Shown here one piece after another: positions 50,129 through 58,759 of a stretch of DNA of 64,000 nucleotides. The notes under the pieces were generated by a model, which made no database searches, was not told where the DNA came from, and was given only the letters and a program-made list of their open reading frames with translations. This DNA comes from Dyella kyungheensis. Its GTDB lineage: Bacteria > Pseudomonadota > Gammaproteobacteria > Xanthomonadales > Rhodanobacteraceae. Where the stretch lies: positions 806,001 to 870,000 of the forward strand of contig NZ_JADIKC010000003.1 of assembly GCF_016905005.1 (NCBI RefSeq). Direction: 5' to 3'. Every line of letters starts with the position of its first letter. Within the stretch, counting starts at the first letter, position 1. The position numbers and the translations under genes were made by a program.

Positions 50129-52074
50129 ATGAAATGGCGAAAAACCTGCTGCTCTGGCTGATCATCGCGGTGGTCCTGCTCACCGTGTTCCAGAGCTTCA
50201 ACCCGCATGGCGCCTCCTCGTCGGACCTGCCTTACAGCAGCTTCGTGCAGAGCGTCGACAACGGGAACGTGGCCTCGGCCAACATCAGTGCCGACCAGCC
50301 GGCCGCCATCAGCGGCAAGCTGAAGGACGGCAGCTCGTTCCGCACCGTCGCGCCGGTCCTGGGCTGGTCCACCAACGGGGTGGTCAAGCAGATGCAGGAC
50401 AAGGGCGTGGAGGTCCGCCAGGAGCCGTCCAACAACGGCTTCTCGCTGCTCGGCCTGCTGCTCAACTGGCTGCCCATCATCCTGATCGTCGGCGTGTTCA
50501 TCTGGTTCATGCGCCAGATGCAGGCCGGTGCCGGTGGTCGCGGCGCCATGAGCTTCGGCCGCTCGCGCGCCAAGCTGCAGGGCGAGGATCAGATCAAGGT
50601 CAATTTCAGCGACGTCGCCGGTTGCGATGAAGCGAAGGAAGAAGTCGGCGAGCTGGTCGAGTTCCTGCGCGATCCGGGCAAGTTCCAGAAGCTGGGCGGC
50701 AAGATTCCGCGCGGCGTGCTGATGGTCGGCCCTCCGGGTACCGGCAAGACGCTGCTGGCCAAGGCCATTGCCGGCGAAGCGAAGGTGCCGTTCTTCTCGA
50801 TCTCCGGCTCGGACTTCGTTGAAATGTTCGTAGGCGTTGGCGCCAGCCGCGTGCGCGACATGTTCGAGCAGGCCAAGAAGCACGCGCCGTGCATCATCTT
50901 CATCGACGAAATCGACGCCGTCGGCCGCCATCGCGGCGCCGGTCTCGGCGGCGGCCATGACGAGCGCGAGCAAACGCTCAACCAGCTGCTGGTGGAAATG
51001 GACGGTTTCGAGGGCACCGAAGGTGTCATCGTGATCGCCGCCACCAACCGTCCCGACGTGCTCGATCCGGCGCTGCTGCGCCCGGGTCGCTTCGACCGCC
51101 AGGTCGTGGTGGGCCTGCCGGACGTGAAGGGCCGTGAGCAGATCCTCAAGGTCCACATGCGTCGCGTGCCGACCGCGGCGGACGTCGATGCGATGACGAT
51201 TGCCCGCGGCACGCCCGGCTTCTCCGGCGCCGATCTGGCCAACCTGGTGAACGAGGCTGCGTTGTTCGCCGCCCGCGAGAACGCCCGCGACGTGCGCATG
51301 AGCCACCTGGACAAGGCGCGCGACAAGATCCTGATGGGTGCCGAGCGCCGCTCGATGGCGATGAGCGAAGACGAGAAGAAGTTGACCGCGTATCACGAAG
51401 CCGGTCATGCCATCGTCGGTCGCCTGGTGCCCGAGCACGATCCGGTCTACAAGGTCACCATCATCCCGCGCGGTCGCGCGCTGGGCGTGACGATGTACCT
51501 GCCGGAAGGCGACAAGTACAGCATGAACCGGGTGGCGATCGAATCGCAGCTGTGCTCGCTGTACGGCGGTCGCGTGGCCGAGGCGTTGATCTTCGGCGAA
51601 GACAAGGTGACCACCGGCGCATCCAACGATATCGAGCGCGCCACCAAGATGGCTCGCAACATGGCCACCAAGTGGGGCCTGTCCGATGTGCTCGGTCCGG
51701 TGACCTACGGCGAGGACGAGGACGAAGTGTTCCTGGGCCGCGCGGTGACGCAGCACAAGAACGTCTCCAATGAAACCGCGAGCAAGATCGACGAGGAAGT
51801 GCGTGCCATCCTCGACCGCAACTACGCCCGCACCAAACAGCTGCTGACCGACAACATCGACAAGCTGCACGTGATGGCCGATGCGCTGCTGCAGTACGAG
51901 ACCATCGATGCGCGTCAGATCGACGACATCATGGCCGGCCGCGTGCCGGGTCCGCCGGCGGACTGGTCGAAGAACTCCAGCACCGGTTCCACGCCGCCGC
52001 CTCCGCCGCCGCGTGGCGACACGGGCGCCAAGGTGGGCGATCCGGCCACGCAGAGCCGTATCGCGGATCGCTGA
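50125..52074 (+). CDS. ftsH: ATP-dependent zinc metalloprotease FtsH
   Basis: Membrane-anchored AAA+ protease for quality control and regulated turnover (for example of LpxC). Membrane helices are near residues 6-25 and 112-130, with a periplasmic loop between. Walker A GPPGTGKT is at residues 202-209, Walker B is [11 protein letters not shown], and the second region of homology includes [20 protein letters not shown]. The zinc site HEAGH is at 424-428. The C-terminal tail is Pro-rich. It has 649 residues; a start three codons later (MAKNLLLWL) matches E. coli better and is an alternative. An intrinsic terminator follows. Confidence 0.97.
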   Translation: MNEMAKNLLLWLIIAVVLLTVFQSFNPHGASSSDLPYSSFVQSVDNGNVASANISADQPAAISGKLKDGSSFRTVAPVLGWSTNGVVKQMQDKGVEVRQEPSNNGFSLLGLLLNWLPIILIVGVFIWFMRQMQAGAGGRGAMSFGRSRAKLQGEDQIKVNFSDVAGCDEAKEEVGELVEFLRDPGKFQKLGGKIPRGVLMVGPPGTGKTLLAKAIAGEAKVPFFSISGSDFVEMFVGVGASRVRDMFEQAKKHAPCIIFIDEIDAVGRHRGAGLGGGHDEREQTLNQLLVEMDGFEGTEGVIVIAATNRPDVLDPALLRPGRFDRQVVVGLPDVKGREQILKVHMRRVPTAADVDAMTIARGTPGFSGADLANLVNEAALFAARENARDVRMSHLDKARDKILMGAERRSMAMSEDEKKLTAYHEAGHAIVGRLVPEHDPVYKVTIIPRGRALGVTMYLPEGDKYSMNRVAIESQLCSLYGGRVAEALIFGEDKVTTGASNDIERATKMARNMATKWGLSDVLGPVTYGEDEDEVFLGRAVTQHKNVSNETASKIDEEVRAILDRNYARTKQLLTDNIDKLHVMADALLQYETIDARQIDDIMAGRVPGPPADWSKNSSTGSTPPPPPPRGDTGAKVGDPATQSRIADR

Positions 52075-52097
52075 TCGCGGTTTGCATGCTTCGAAGA

Positions 52098-52124
52098 AAG
52101 GCGGCCCTGGGGCCGCCTTTTTTT
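52098..52124 (+). terminator. Intrinsic terminator of rlmE-ftsH
   Basis: AAGGCGGCC-CTGG-GGCCGCCTT hairpin followed by seven T residues, 24 bp after the ftsH stop. Confidence 0.9.
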
Positions 52125-52213
52125 GTGGGCTAACCGGGCATGTAGACGAGCGCAGCAGGTACGCGTCATTCAGCGCGATGGGTGTCTCAACGAGGCGGGT
52201 TCAGCGCGTTCCT

Positions 52214-52295
52214 TTGTGGGAGCGCACTCGTGCGCGACGCAGCGTTGGGATGTATCGCTCCGTCGGCTTGTCGCGCACAAGTGCGCTCCCACAAA
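52214..52295. repeat. REP-type palindrome, family 1 copy E (reverse orientation)
   Basis: Arms TTGTGGGAGCGCACTCGTGC and GCGCACAAGTGCGCTCCCAC. The middle, read on the minus strand (GACAAGCCGACGGAGCGATA), matches copies B and C, so this copy is inserted in the opposite orientation. Confidence 0.9.
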
Positions 52296-52430
52296 GTTAT
52301 GTGTGTTTTTTGCCTGCAAGGTGTAGCCGAAAGAGCGGCAGAAGGCTAAAATAAGCGGCTCGAGTGAAGTGCACTCATCGCCGAACGTGAAGATTTCCAC
52401 ACGGCAATGAAAAAAATCTGAAAAAAAGAG

Positions 52431-52459
52431 TTGACGCACCGCCCTCGAATCTGAATAAT
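52431..52459 (+). promoter_or_regulatory. Promoter of the tRNA operon
   Basis: TTGACG (52431-52436), a 17-bp spacer and AATAAT (52454-52459), followed by a mixed TCCGC discriminator. It is preceded by A-tracts (AAAAAAA) that resemble a UP element. It lies 63 bp before the first tRNA. Confidence 0.75.
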
Positions 52460-52522
52460 TCCGCTTCTCGCTTCGGCGCTTTCCACTTCGGTGGTTAAGC
52501 GACAAGGCAAAAGTTTTAAAAC

Positions 52523-52599
52523 GCGCCCGTAGCTCAGTTGGATAGAGTACCAGGCTACGAACTTGGTGGTCGGGAGTTCGAATCTCTCCGGGCGCGCCA
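52523..52599 (+). tRNA. tRNA-Arg (anticodon ACG)
   Basis: Cloverleaf with acceptor GCGCCCG/CGGGCGC, D-arm GCTCAGTTGGATAGAGT, anticodon loop CTACGAA and T-arm with TTCGAAT. CCA is encoded. The wobble A of ACG is expected to be edited to inosine by TadA. Confidence 0.97.
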
Positions 52600-52771
52600 T
52601 ACAACCGCAAGTCGTGATGCTCGCATCACGGTTTGCACCGCAAGGCAGTCGATCGCCAGGCGGACCGAGCGTAACGTTGGAAGTTCGGTTGCTTTGATAC
52701 GGATTGACTAGGCTAGGCGTCACCCGTAGCATTTCAAAGCTTCAGCCCGTATCGGTTGAAGGTTTCGAAAT

Positions 52772-52848
52772 CGGGGTATAGCTCAGCCTGGTAGAGCGCC
52801 AGCTTTGGGAGCTGGATGTCGGGGGTTCGAATCCCTCTGCCCCGACCA
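52772..52848 (+). tRNA. tRNA-Pro (anticodon TGG)
   Basis: Acceptor CGGGGTA/TGCCCCG, anticodon loop TTTGGGA between CCAGC and GCTGG, T-loop TTCGAAT; CCA encoded. 172 bp separate it from the preceding tRNA-Arg, with no gene between. Confidence 0.97.
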
Positions 52849-52876
52849 TGCAGATGCTATTGCACCATGTGCACAA

Positions 52877-52953
52877 GCGCCTGTAGCTCAACCGGATAGA
52901 GCATCGGCCTTCTAAGCCGACGGTTGCAGGTTCGATTCCTGTCGGGCGCGCCA
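52877..52953 (+). tRNA. tRNA-Arg (anticodon TCT)
   Basis: Acceptor GCGCCTG/CGGGCGC, anticodon loop CTTCTAA between CGGC and GCCG, T-loop TTCGATT; CCA encoded. Confidence 0.97.
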
Positions 52954-52966
52954 GTTCAAGTTTTGC

Positions 52967-53044
52967 GGTGGATGTAGCTCAGCTGGTTAGAGCATCGGAT
53001 TGTGATTCCGAGGGTCGTGGGTTCGAGTCCCATCTTCCACCCCA
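52967..53044 (+). tRNA. tRNA-His (anticodon GTG)
   Basis: Includes the extra 5' G at position -1 (52967), which pairs with C73 (53041) and is required for histidylation. Anticodon loop TTGTGAT between CGGA and TCCG; T-loop TTCGAGT; CCA encoded. Confidence 0.97.
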
Positions 53045-53071
53045 GTTGACCAGTAAGTACAAACAGTTTCA

Positions 53072-53147
<76 letters not shown>

Positions 53148-53152
53148 ATTCG

Positions 53153-53186
53153 AAAGGCACCTAGAGAAATCTAGGTGCCTTTTGTT
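53153..53186 (+). terminator. Intrinsic terminator of the tRNA operon
   Basis: AAAGGCACCTAGA-GAAA-TCTAGGTGCCTTT hairpin followed by TGTTTT, beginning 6 bp after the tRNA-Lys CCA end. The A-tract on its 5' side lets it serve the convergent SDR gene as well. Confidence 0.92.
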
Positions 53187-53216
53187 TTGCGCGCCTGGTG
53201 GCGGCGGGCCATGTCC

Positions 53217-54017
53217 TTACACGTACTGCATCTTCACTGTCATGCCGCCGTCGACGACGAAGTGCTGGCCGGTCACGAACGACGATTGCGTCGATAGCAA
53301 ATAGACGGCCAAAGCGCCGATGTCTTCCGGCGTGCCGACGCGGCCGGCGGGGTGTTGCGCGTGGTCGCGGCGGCTGAGTTTCGGGGCGGATCGTTCGGCG
53401 GGTTCGCGCCAGGCATCGGTAGCGATCCAGCCGGGGAGGATCGCGTTGGTGCGCACGTCGGGCCCTGCGCTGATCGCCAGGGCATGGGTGAATGCAAGCA
53501 GGCCGCCCTTGGTGGCGGCGTAGGCTTCCGAATCCGCTTCGGACTGCAACGCGCGGGTGGACGCGATGTTCACGATGGCGCCACGATGCCGGCTCAGTTC
53601 CGCCAGTGCGTGCTTGGCGCAGAGGAATGCGCCGGTGAGGTTGGTGGAAAGGTAGCGATTCCACTGGTCGAGCGACAGTTCGGTGAGTGGTCCCGTGTGC
53701 GGGCTCGCGATGCCGGCGTTGTTTACCAACCCGTCGATGCGGCCGAATTGCCTGAGCGCCGAAGCGGTCCATCGTTTCACGATGGGTTCGCGAGAGACAT
53801 CGAGTGTGGCGAAGCCGGCGCGTTTGCCGACCTTCCACTCGTCGAGGCAAGCCTTGCCTGCGGCGGCATTCAAGTCGCCGATGAAAACGTTGCCGCCCGC
53901 GCCAAGCACGGCCTGCGCGATGCCGCGGCCGATGCCTTGCGCGCCTCCGGTGACGAGGATGGTCTTGCCTTTGAGTGGCTGGGCGTCGAACGGCGTGATG
54001 TCGGGCGTTTGCGTCAT
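53217..54017 (-). CDS. SDR-family oxidoreductase
   Basis: A 266-residue classical short-chain dehydrogenase. The cofactor motif TGGAQGIGRGIA is near residue 21, with VNNAGIA, and the catalytic Ser in IVNIASTRAL and Tyr-Lys in YAATKGG. An acidic residue after the second strand (FIGDLNAA) favours NAD(H). The C-terminal segment VTGQHFVVDGGMT is standard. The ATG at 54015-54017 (MTQTPDITPFD) is the chosen start; the frame runs to 54116 and the ribosome-binding site is weak, so the N-terminus is uncertain. Substrate unknown. It is a single gene next to the EPS cluster but on the opposite strand. Confidence 0.9.
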   Translation of the reverse strand: MTQTPDITPFDAQPLKGKTILVTGGAQGIGRGIAQAVLGAGGNVFIGDLNAAAGKACLDEWKVGKRAGFATLDVSREPIVKRWTASALRQFGRIDGLVNNAGIASPHTGPLTELSLDQWNRYLSTNLTGAFLCAKHALAELSRHRGAIVNIASTRALQSEADSEAYAATKGGLLAFTHALAISAGPDVRTNAILPGWIATDAWREPAERSAPKLSRRDHAQHPAGRVGTPEDIGALAVYLLSTQSSFVTGQHFVVDGGMTVKMQYV

Positions 54018-54373
54018 GGGGGGGCGTCCCGGCGGGAAGGGGAACAGCTTGGCGAAGCTCGTGCAAAGACGAGGTCGACGACGTTCCGCGCGTGTTTTGA
54101 CGGGCGCTGCGTGCATGCCCTCGTTTCCACCCCATCGGCCAAACGGCCTAAATCCGCGGGATCTGATTTGCGCGAGCCGCTGTCCGGATTCGCAGTTCCT
54201 TTGGCTGGACTGGGGTTGCCGTCTTCACGCCGTTCGCGGCGGCTGAAGTGCGGACGCATTTCTGCGGAATCCATGTGCGTCAAGACATAGAACGAATGGC
54301 TTTGTCAAGTTCTCTTGGGCCGTGGATATACTCGTAAGTGACGCAGTTCACACTTTGTCGCAGGGGGCCCGCC
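54018..54373. other. Divergent control region upstream of the EPS cluster
   Basis: 356 bp without a convincing gene. The first 100 bp could be an N-terminal extension of the SDR frame. The region includes a candidate sigma-70 promoter for the EPS genes near 54302-54332. No sigma-54 GG-N10-GC pair stood out on reading. Confidence 0.5.
54302..54332 (+). promoter_or_regulatory. Candidate promoter of the EPS cluster
   Basis: TTGTCA (54302-54307) and TATACT (54327-54332) with a 19-bp spacer, slightly long. About 42 bp lie between the -10 and the first start codon. Confidence 0.4.
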
Positions 54374-54997
54374 ATGAAAGTTCTCTCACTGTTCTTTGCT
54401 ATTTGCGTTGCAGCAGTACTGTCGGGCTGTGCCACGGGGCGTGGCTCGACCGAGGCGCCAAGGATCGATCCGGCCGCGCAGGCGGTATCCACCTACAAGA
54501 TCGGTGTGGACGACCAACTGCAGGTCACGGTCTGGCAGAACCCCGATCTCAGCGTCAGCGTACCGGTGCGGCCGGACGGCAAGATCACCGTGCCGCTGAT
54601 CGGCGACGTGATGGCCGGCGGCAAGACGCCCGAGGAAGTGGCTGCGGAGATCAAGGAAAAGCTGCAGTCCTATGTGCGCGACCCGCAGGTCGCCGTGATC
54701 CTCACCGCTTTGCGCAGTCATGAGTATCTGTCGCGCGTCCGCGTGACCGGTGCCGTGCGCACGCCGGTATCCATTCCGTATCGCCAGGGCATGACCGTGC
54801 TCGACGCGGTGCTGGCCGCCGGCGGCACCACCGAGTTTGCCGCACCCGATCGAACCGAGCTGTATCGCGAAGGCAAGAACGGCGTGACCACGCCTTATGC
54901 GGTGCGTCTGGACAACGTGCTGCAGAAGGGCGATCTCGCCACCAATTACCCCGTGCAACCCGGGGATGTTGTCACCGTACCGATGCGCGCGTTTTAA
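54374..54997 (+). CDS. Polysaccharide export lipoprotein (Wza/EpsA-like)
   Basis: Short outer-membrane auxiliary protein of the exopolysaccharide exporter. Signal peptide with lipobox VLSGC, lipidated Cys19. The polysaccharide export domain (about 40-125) has YKIGVDDQLQVTVWQNPDLSVSVPVRPDGKITVPLIGDV. An SLBB-like domain follows (about 128-205: VTGAVRTPVSIPYRQGMTVLDAVLAAGG) and ends QPGDVVTVPMRAF. At 207 residues it is smaller than E. coli Wza (about 380), the size seen in EpsA-type PEP-CTERM/exosortase EPS loci. It is the first gene of the cluster; the next starts 31 bp later. Confidence 0.93.
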   Translation: MKVLSLFFAICVAAVLSGCATGRGSTEAPRIDPAAQAVSTYKIGVDDQLQVTVWQNPDLSVSVPVRPDGKITVPLIGDVMAGGKTPEEVAAEIKEKLQSYVRDPQVAVILTALRSHEYLSRVRVTGAVRTPVSIPYRQGMTVLDAVLAAGGTTEFAAPDRTELYREGKNGVTTPYAVRLDNVLQKGDLATNYPVQPGDVVTVPMRAF

Positions 54998-55028
54998 CGC
55001 CGCTCTCAGGGGAAGGGAGGACGTCGCC

Positions 55029-56561
55029 ATGAGTGGAGAACTCAGGCCGATGGCAAGCCTTGTGCCGGCACTGATCAACGAGGCGCGCCGACGCCGCCTC
55101 ATGCTGGGTATCGCGTTTGCCTTGATCGCACTGGCCGCACTGACGGCCGGCATGCTCTGGCCACGCAAGTACGTCGCTTCGACGACGATTCTTGCGCAGG
55201 AAAGCAGCATCATCACGCCGTTGATGGAAGGCGCCGCCGCGCCGACGGCGAACAAGAATCGCGCCAACATGGCACGCGACGTGATCTTCAGCCGCAAGGT
55301 GATGGCAAAGATCCTCGAAGCGGGCGGTTGGATGGCCACCAATCCTTCGCCGGTGGAACAGGACCGTCTGGCCGAGGCGATCAAGTCGCGCACGCAGGTA
55401 CAGATCACACGCGACAACCTGATCACTATCGCCTACAGCGACAACAACGCCAAGCGCACGTTCGAAGTGGCGCGTGCGTTCGCCCAGCTGTTCATCAGCG
55501 AAAGCCTGACCTCGAAGCAGCGCGAGAGCCGCGAGGCCTACGAGTTCATCAACAGCCAGGTCGAGGCCTATCGCGCCAAGCTGACCGATGCCGAGGACAA
55601 GCTGAAGGCGTATCGCGACGCCAACGCGGATGCACGTCCCGGCAGCGAGGCCGATACCGCGGCGCGCATCAGCCAGTTGCGCACGCAGATCGAATCGGCG
55701 CGGATGGACATGATGGAGCGCCGTTCGATGGAGGGCTCGCTGGCCTCGCAACTCAACGGCGAATCGGAAGTGAACACGGTGCAGACCGCCAATGGCGTGC
55801 TGCAGGCGCAACTGGGGGAACTGCAGGCGCAGCTCAACAAGTTGCAGTTGACCTATACCGACTCCTATCCGGACGTGGTGCGCATCCGTCATCAGATCGA
55901 CGATCTGAAAAAACAGCTCGCTGTCGCCGACCAACGCCAGCAGGCCGGCACGCCTACCGCGCTGGATAGCAACGTGATGTTCAACCCGGCCTACCAGCAG
56001 ATCAAGACGCAGCTGGCCACGGCCCGTGCAGCGAGTGCTTCGGCGGCGGCCCGCATGGGCGCGAGCGAATCGATGTTGCAGGCGGAGTTGCAGCGTAGTG
56101 CACGCATCGCCAATTCGGAGAACGTCACTGCCGAGCTGACCCGCGATTACAACGTCAACCGCGACGTCTACCAGGATCTGCTCAAGCGCCGCGAGAACGC
56201 ACGCGTGTCGATGAATCTCGACGCCGAGCAGCGTGGCCTGAACTTCCTGGTGCAGAACCCGGCGGTGATGCCGCTTTCGCCCACGGGCTTGCGCTTCCTG
56301 CATTTCGGTCTGGCCGGCATGGGCCTTTCCCTGGCGCTGCCGCTGGGCCTGCTGGTTGCGCTGGTGTGGTTCGACCCGCGCGTGCGTTCGGTATGGCAGC
56401 TGGAGCAGGCCATCGGCACGCCGGTACTCGCCTCGATTCCGTTCTACCCGACGCCGGGCGATCGCCGTCGCGATCGCATGCGCAACACGATCGTGGGCTT
56501 GATCGTGATCGGGGTGGGCGCTGTCTATCTCATTGCCGTCTGGATTCGGCTGAAGGGATGA
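55029..56561 (+). CDS. Wzz/GNVR-type polysaccharide chain-length determinant
   Basis: A 510-residue inner-membrane protein with membrane helices near 28-48 and 420-442, and a further helix at the C-terminus (about 485-505). Between them is a long periplasmic coiled coil (about 165-345, for example AKLTDAEDKLKAYRDANAD and LQAQLGELQAQLNKLQLTYTDSYPDVVRIR). The PxxP-like segment before the second helix (NPAVMPLSPTGLRFLHFG) fits PCP proteins and the EpsF/XrtA-associated group. It should form the ring that controls chain length with the adjacent kinase-like ATPase. It overlaps that gene by an ATGA. Confidence 0.92.
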   Translation: MSGELRPMASLVPALINEARRRRLMLGIAFALIALAALTAGMLWPRKYVASTTILAQESSIITPLMEGAAAPTANKNRANMARDVIFSRKVMAKILEAGGWMATNPSPVEQDRLAEAIKSRTQVQITRDNLITIAYSDNNAKRTFEVARAFAQLFISESLTSKQRESREAYEFINSQVEAYRAKLTDAEDKLKAYRDANADARPGSEADTAARISQLRTQIESARMDMMERRSMEGSLASQLNGESEVNTVQTANGVLQAQLGELQAQLNKLQLTYTDSYPDVVRIRHQIDDLKKQLAVADQRQQAGTPTALDSNVMFNPAYQQIKTQLATARAASASAAARMGASESMLQAELQRSARIANSENVTAELTRDYNVNRDVYQDLLKRRENARVSMNLDAEQRGLNFLVQNPAVMPLSPTGLRFLHFGLAGMGLSLALPLGLLVALVWFDPRVRSVWQLEQAIGTPVLASIPFYPTPGDRRRDRMRNTIVGLIVIGVGAVYLIAVWIRLKG

Positions 56562-57343
56562 CCATGAAAAACCTGGAAGACGACAACATGTCCGAACGCA
56601 TCAGCGAAGTGCTGGAAGCCGCCGCGCACAATCTGGAACTGCGCAAGACCTCGAGCCAGTCGATCGCGCGCATGCATGAAGCCGGTGGGGCGCTTGCGCC
56701 GATCCAGCTCGAGCAGCGGCGGATGATCCATCGCGAGGAATCGGTGCGGCAACAATCCGATGCCTTCCGCGAGATCCGCACGCGCCTGCTGGCGATGGGT
56801 GGCAACCACAATTTCGTGACCCTGGTGGTGGCCGTGAGCCCCGGCTCGGGCAGCAGCTTCGTGGCGCGCAACCTGGCCGCGGCATTCGCCTTCGACGAAG
56901 CCAAGACCAGCCTGCTGATCGACTGCAACGTGCGCTACCCGAACCAGCACAAGGTGATGGGCATCGAACCGGCGCGAGGCGGGCTGATCGACCTGATGGA
57001 CCATCCGGCCATCGGCATCGAATCGATCATCTACCACACCGGCGTGCCGCACCTGCGCTTGATTCCCGCCGGCAAGTCGCGCGAGAGCAGCAGCGAGTAC
57101 TTCACCTCGCATCGCATGCGCGCGGTGATCGACTCGCTGCGGTCGCGCTACGCCGATCGTTACATCTTCCTCGACGGTCCTTCGATCAAGGGGGCGCCGG
57201 ATGCGCGCATCCTGGCCGACCTGGCCGATTTCGTGGTGGTGGTGGCTGGCTACGGAAAGGACACGCCGGGCGCTATCAGCCAGGCACTGAGTCATTTCGA
57301 GCCGAGCAAGCTCGCAGGAGTGGTGTTCAACCAAGCGCCCTAG
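56558..57343 (+). CDS. BY-kinase-like ATPase of the EPS cluster, degenerate P-loop
   Basis: A 261-residue protein aligned with the cytoplasmic tyrosine-kinase partner (CpsD/EpsG type) of Wzz proteins. ESVRQQSDAFREIRTRLLAMG is the usual entry to the domain. The position of Walker A reads SPGSGSSFVARNLAAAF (residues 94-110), with no lysine. The Walker A' Asp (SLLIDCNVRYPN, Asp122) and Walker B-like YIFLDGPSI are kept. The usual C-terminal tyrosine cluster is absent: the chain ends GVVFNQAP. It may bind nucleotide poorly or act as a non-catalytic partner. Two later ATG codons (56564, 56588) are possible starts. Confidence 0.85.
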   Translation: MTMKNLEDDNMSERISEVLEAAAHNLELRKTSSQSIARMHEAGGALAPIQLEQRRMIHREESVRQQSDAFREIRTRLLAMGGNHNFVTLVVAVSPGSGSSFVARNLAAAFAFDEAKTSLLIDCNVRYPNQHKVMGIEPARGGLIDLMDHPAIGIESIIYHTGVPHLRLIPAGKSRESSSEYFTSHRMRAVIDSLRSRYADRYIFLDGPSIKGAPDARILADLADFVVVVAGYGKDTPGAISQALSHFEPSKLAGVVFNQAP

Positions 57344-57412
57344 ACAGTTAGGGGAGGAGGTGCCGTCACAGGGTGGGGCGGTACCTCGAGGGAAACGGTC
57401 AGAGGAAAGGAT

Positions 57413-58759
57413 ATGCCGGCTTACAACAGGCTCGCTCGCGCCACCATGATCGCGCTCGTCGTCGTGCCTGGCAGTGCCTGGGCAGGTGACTTCGCGTATT
57501 CGGTGTTCGGCAGCGTGGAGCACAGCGACAACATTGCGTTGTCCACGGACGATCCGCAAAGCACCAATGTGTATGTGCCCGGTGTCAACTTCGCCTATCG
57601 GCAACTGGGTTCCACGTTCCAGGCAAACGTGCTCGGCACGGTGGAATACCTCGACTACAGCAACAAGAACTTCGACAGCCAGGTGCTGGGCACGCTGGGC
57701 GCGCAGGCGAACTGGACGGTGATCCCGCAGCGGCTGGACTTCACCATCGAGGACGACGCGGGCGTGCAGCCGGTGGATTCGCTGGCCAGCAACTCGCCCG
57801 AGAACCAGCAGCAGACCAACGTGATTGCGCTGGGGCCCGTGCTGCACTTCCAGTTCAACGAAGCCACGCGCGGACAGGCGGAGCTGAAGTACCTCAACAG
57901 CTACGCATCGAAGGTGGACGATTTCGATTCCTCTCGCGGGCTGGGGGCTTTCCGGGTAATCCGCGATGTGAGCCCGACCACCCAGGTATCGTTGAACGTG
58001 GAGTCTCAGCGCGTCGACCTGAAGAACAACGATGCGGGTCCGGATTACACCCGCAACGAGTTCTACGTGCACTACGTGCATACGCTGCGCGATTTCGACG
58101 TGGATGCTTCGCTGGGTTGGGCCTACATCGACTTCACCCATGCGCCGAGTGCGTCCAAGCCGATGGCGAACGTCACCTTGGGCTGGCGTGCCAGTGTCGA
58201 CAACAGCTTCAGCCTGACCGGGCGTTACGAGTTCTCGGACGCGGCGCAGGACATGCTGTTGCAGCCCGGCCAGACCATCGTCGACAGCATGACCAACGTG
58301 TCGGCCAACCCGCTGGACCTGATCAACGATCCGACCCGGGGCGGCATCAACACCGGCACCATGGTGGTCGATTCGGACGTCTACCTGGATCAGAGCCTGG
58401 AAGCGACCTACAGCTATCGCGGCGATCGCTTGTCGGTCACGGTGCAGCCGCTGTACCGAAAGTTGTCCTATCTGAACGACACCACGTTCAACCAGAAGGA
58501 AAAGAGCGGCGCGGTCAGTATCGAATACCGGTTGCGGCCGACCTACTATCTCACCGCCTTCGGCAACTACCAGCATCTCGATTACACCAACATCGATCGC
58601 ACGGACAAGACGACGCGCTTCGGTTTGGCGCTCAGCCACGAGTTCACCAAGCACTGGAGCTGGCGCGCCGCCTATACCCGGCAGATACGCAACAGTACCG
58701 CGATCCAGCAGAGCTACCACGAGAACGAGATCCTGTTCTCCATGGTGTATCAGCGATGA
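57413..58759 (+). CDS. Outer-membrane beta-barrel protein of the EPS cluster
   Basis: A 448-residue secreted protein. A signal peptide (about 1-24, ending GSAWA) is followed by repeated amphipathic strands with alternating aromatic residues and turns (for example FAYSVFGSVEHSDNIALS, YRQLGSTFQANVLGTVEYLDYSN, YYLTAFGNYQHLDYTN, LFSMVYQR). Barrels of this kind are found in EPS/PEP-CTERM loci (EpsL-like) and probably let the polysaccharide cross the outer membrane together with the small Wza-like lipoprotein. The gap of 69 bp before it has GGGAGGAGG-like and GGAAAGG stretches. It overlaps the next gene by an ATGA. Confidence 0.85.
   Translation: MPAYNRLARATMIALVVVPGSAWAGDFAYSVFGSVEHSDNIALSTDDPQSTNVYVPGVNFAYRQLGSTFQANVLGTVEYLDYSNKNFDSQVLGTLGAQANWTVIPQRLDFTIEDDAGVQPVDSLASNSPENQQQTNVIALGPVLHFQFNEATRGQAELKYLNSYASKVDDFDSSRGLGAFRVIRDVSPTTQVSLNVESQRVDLKNNDAGPDYTRNEFYVHYVHTLRDFDVDASLGWAYIDFTHAPSASKPMANVTLGWRASVDNSFSLTGRYEFSDAAQDMLLQPGQTIVDSMTNVSANPLDLINDPTRGGINTGTMVVDSDVYLDQSLEATYSYRGDRLSVTVQPLYRKLSYLNDTTFNQKEKSGAVSIEYRLRPTYYLTAFGNYQHLDYTNIDRTDKTTRFGLALSHEFTKHWSWRAAYTRQIRNSTAIQQSYHENEILFSMVYQR

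Larger units (their letters stand above)
52125..52522. other. Gap between ftsH terminator and the tRNA operon
   Basis: No gene is visible. From left to right it holds a family 1 palindrome (52214-52295), an AT-rich stretch with A-tracts (about 52405-52430, which could act as an upstream element) and the tRNA promoter (52431-52459). Confidence 0.6.

Noticed and set aside
54018-54373. Sigma-54 promoter for the EPS cluster, as known for some exosortase loci
   Set aside because: No TGGCAC-N5-TTGCA-like pair was found on reading; a weak sigma-70-like pair is more plausible.
56525-58720. 731-codon minus-strand frame in the EPS cluster (and 63097-63816)
   Set aside because: Antisense to coupled EPS genes with recognisable domains; no independent start signal.
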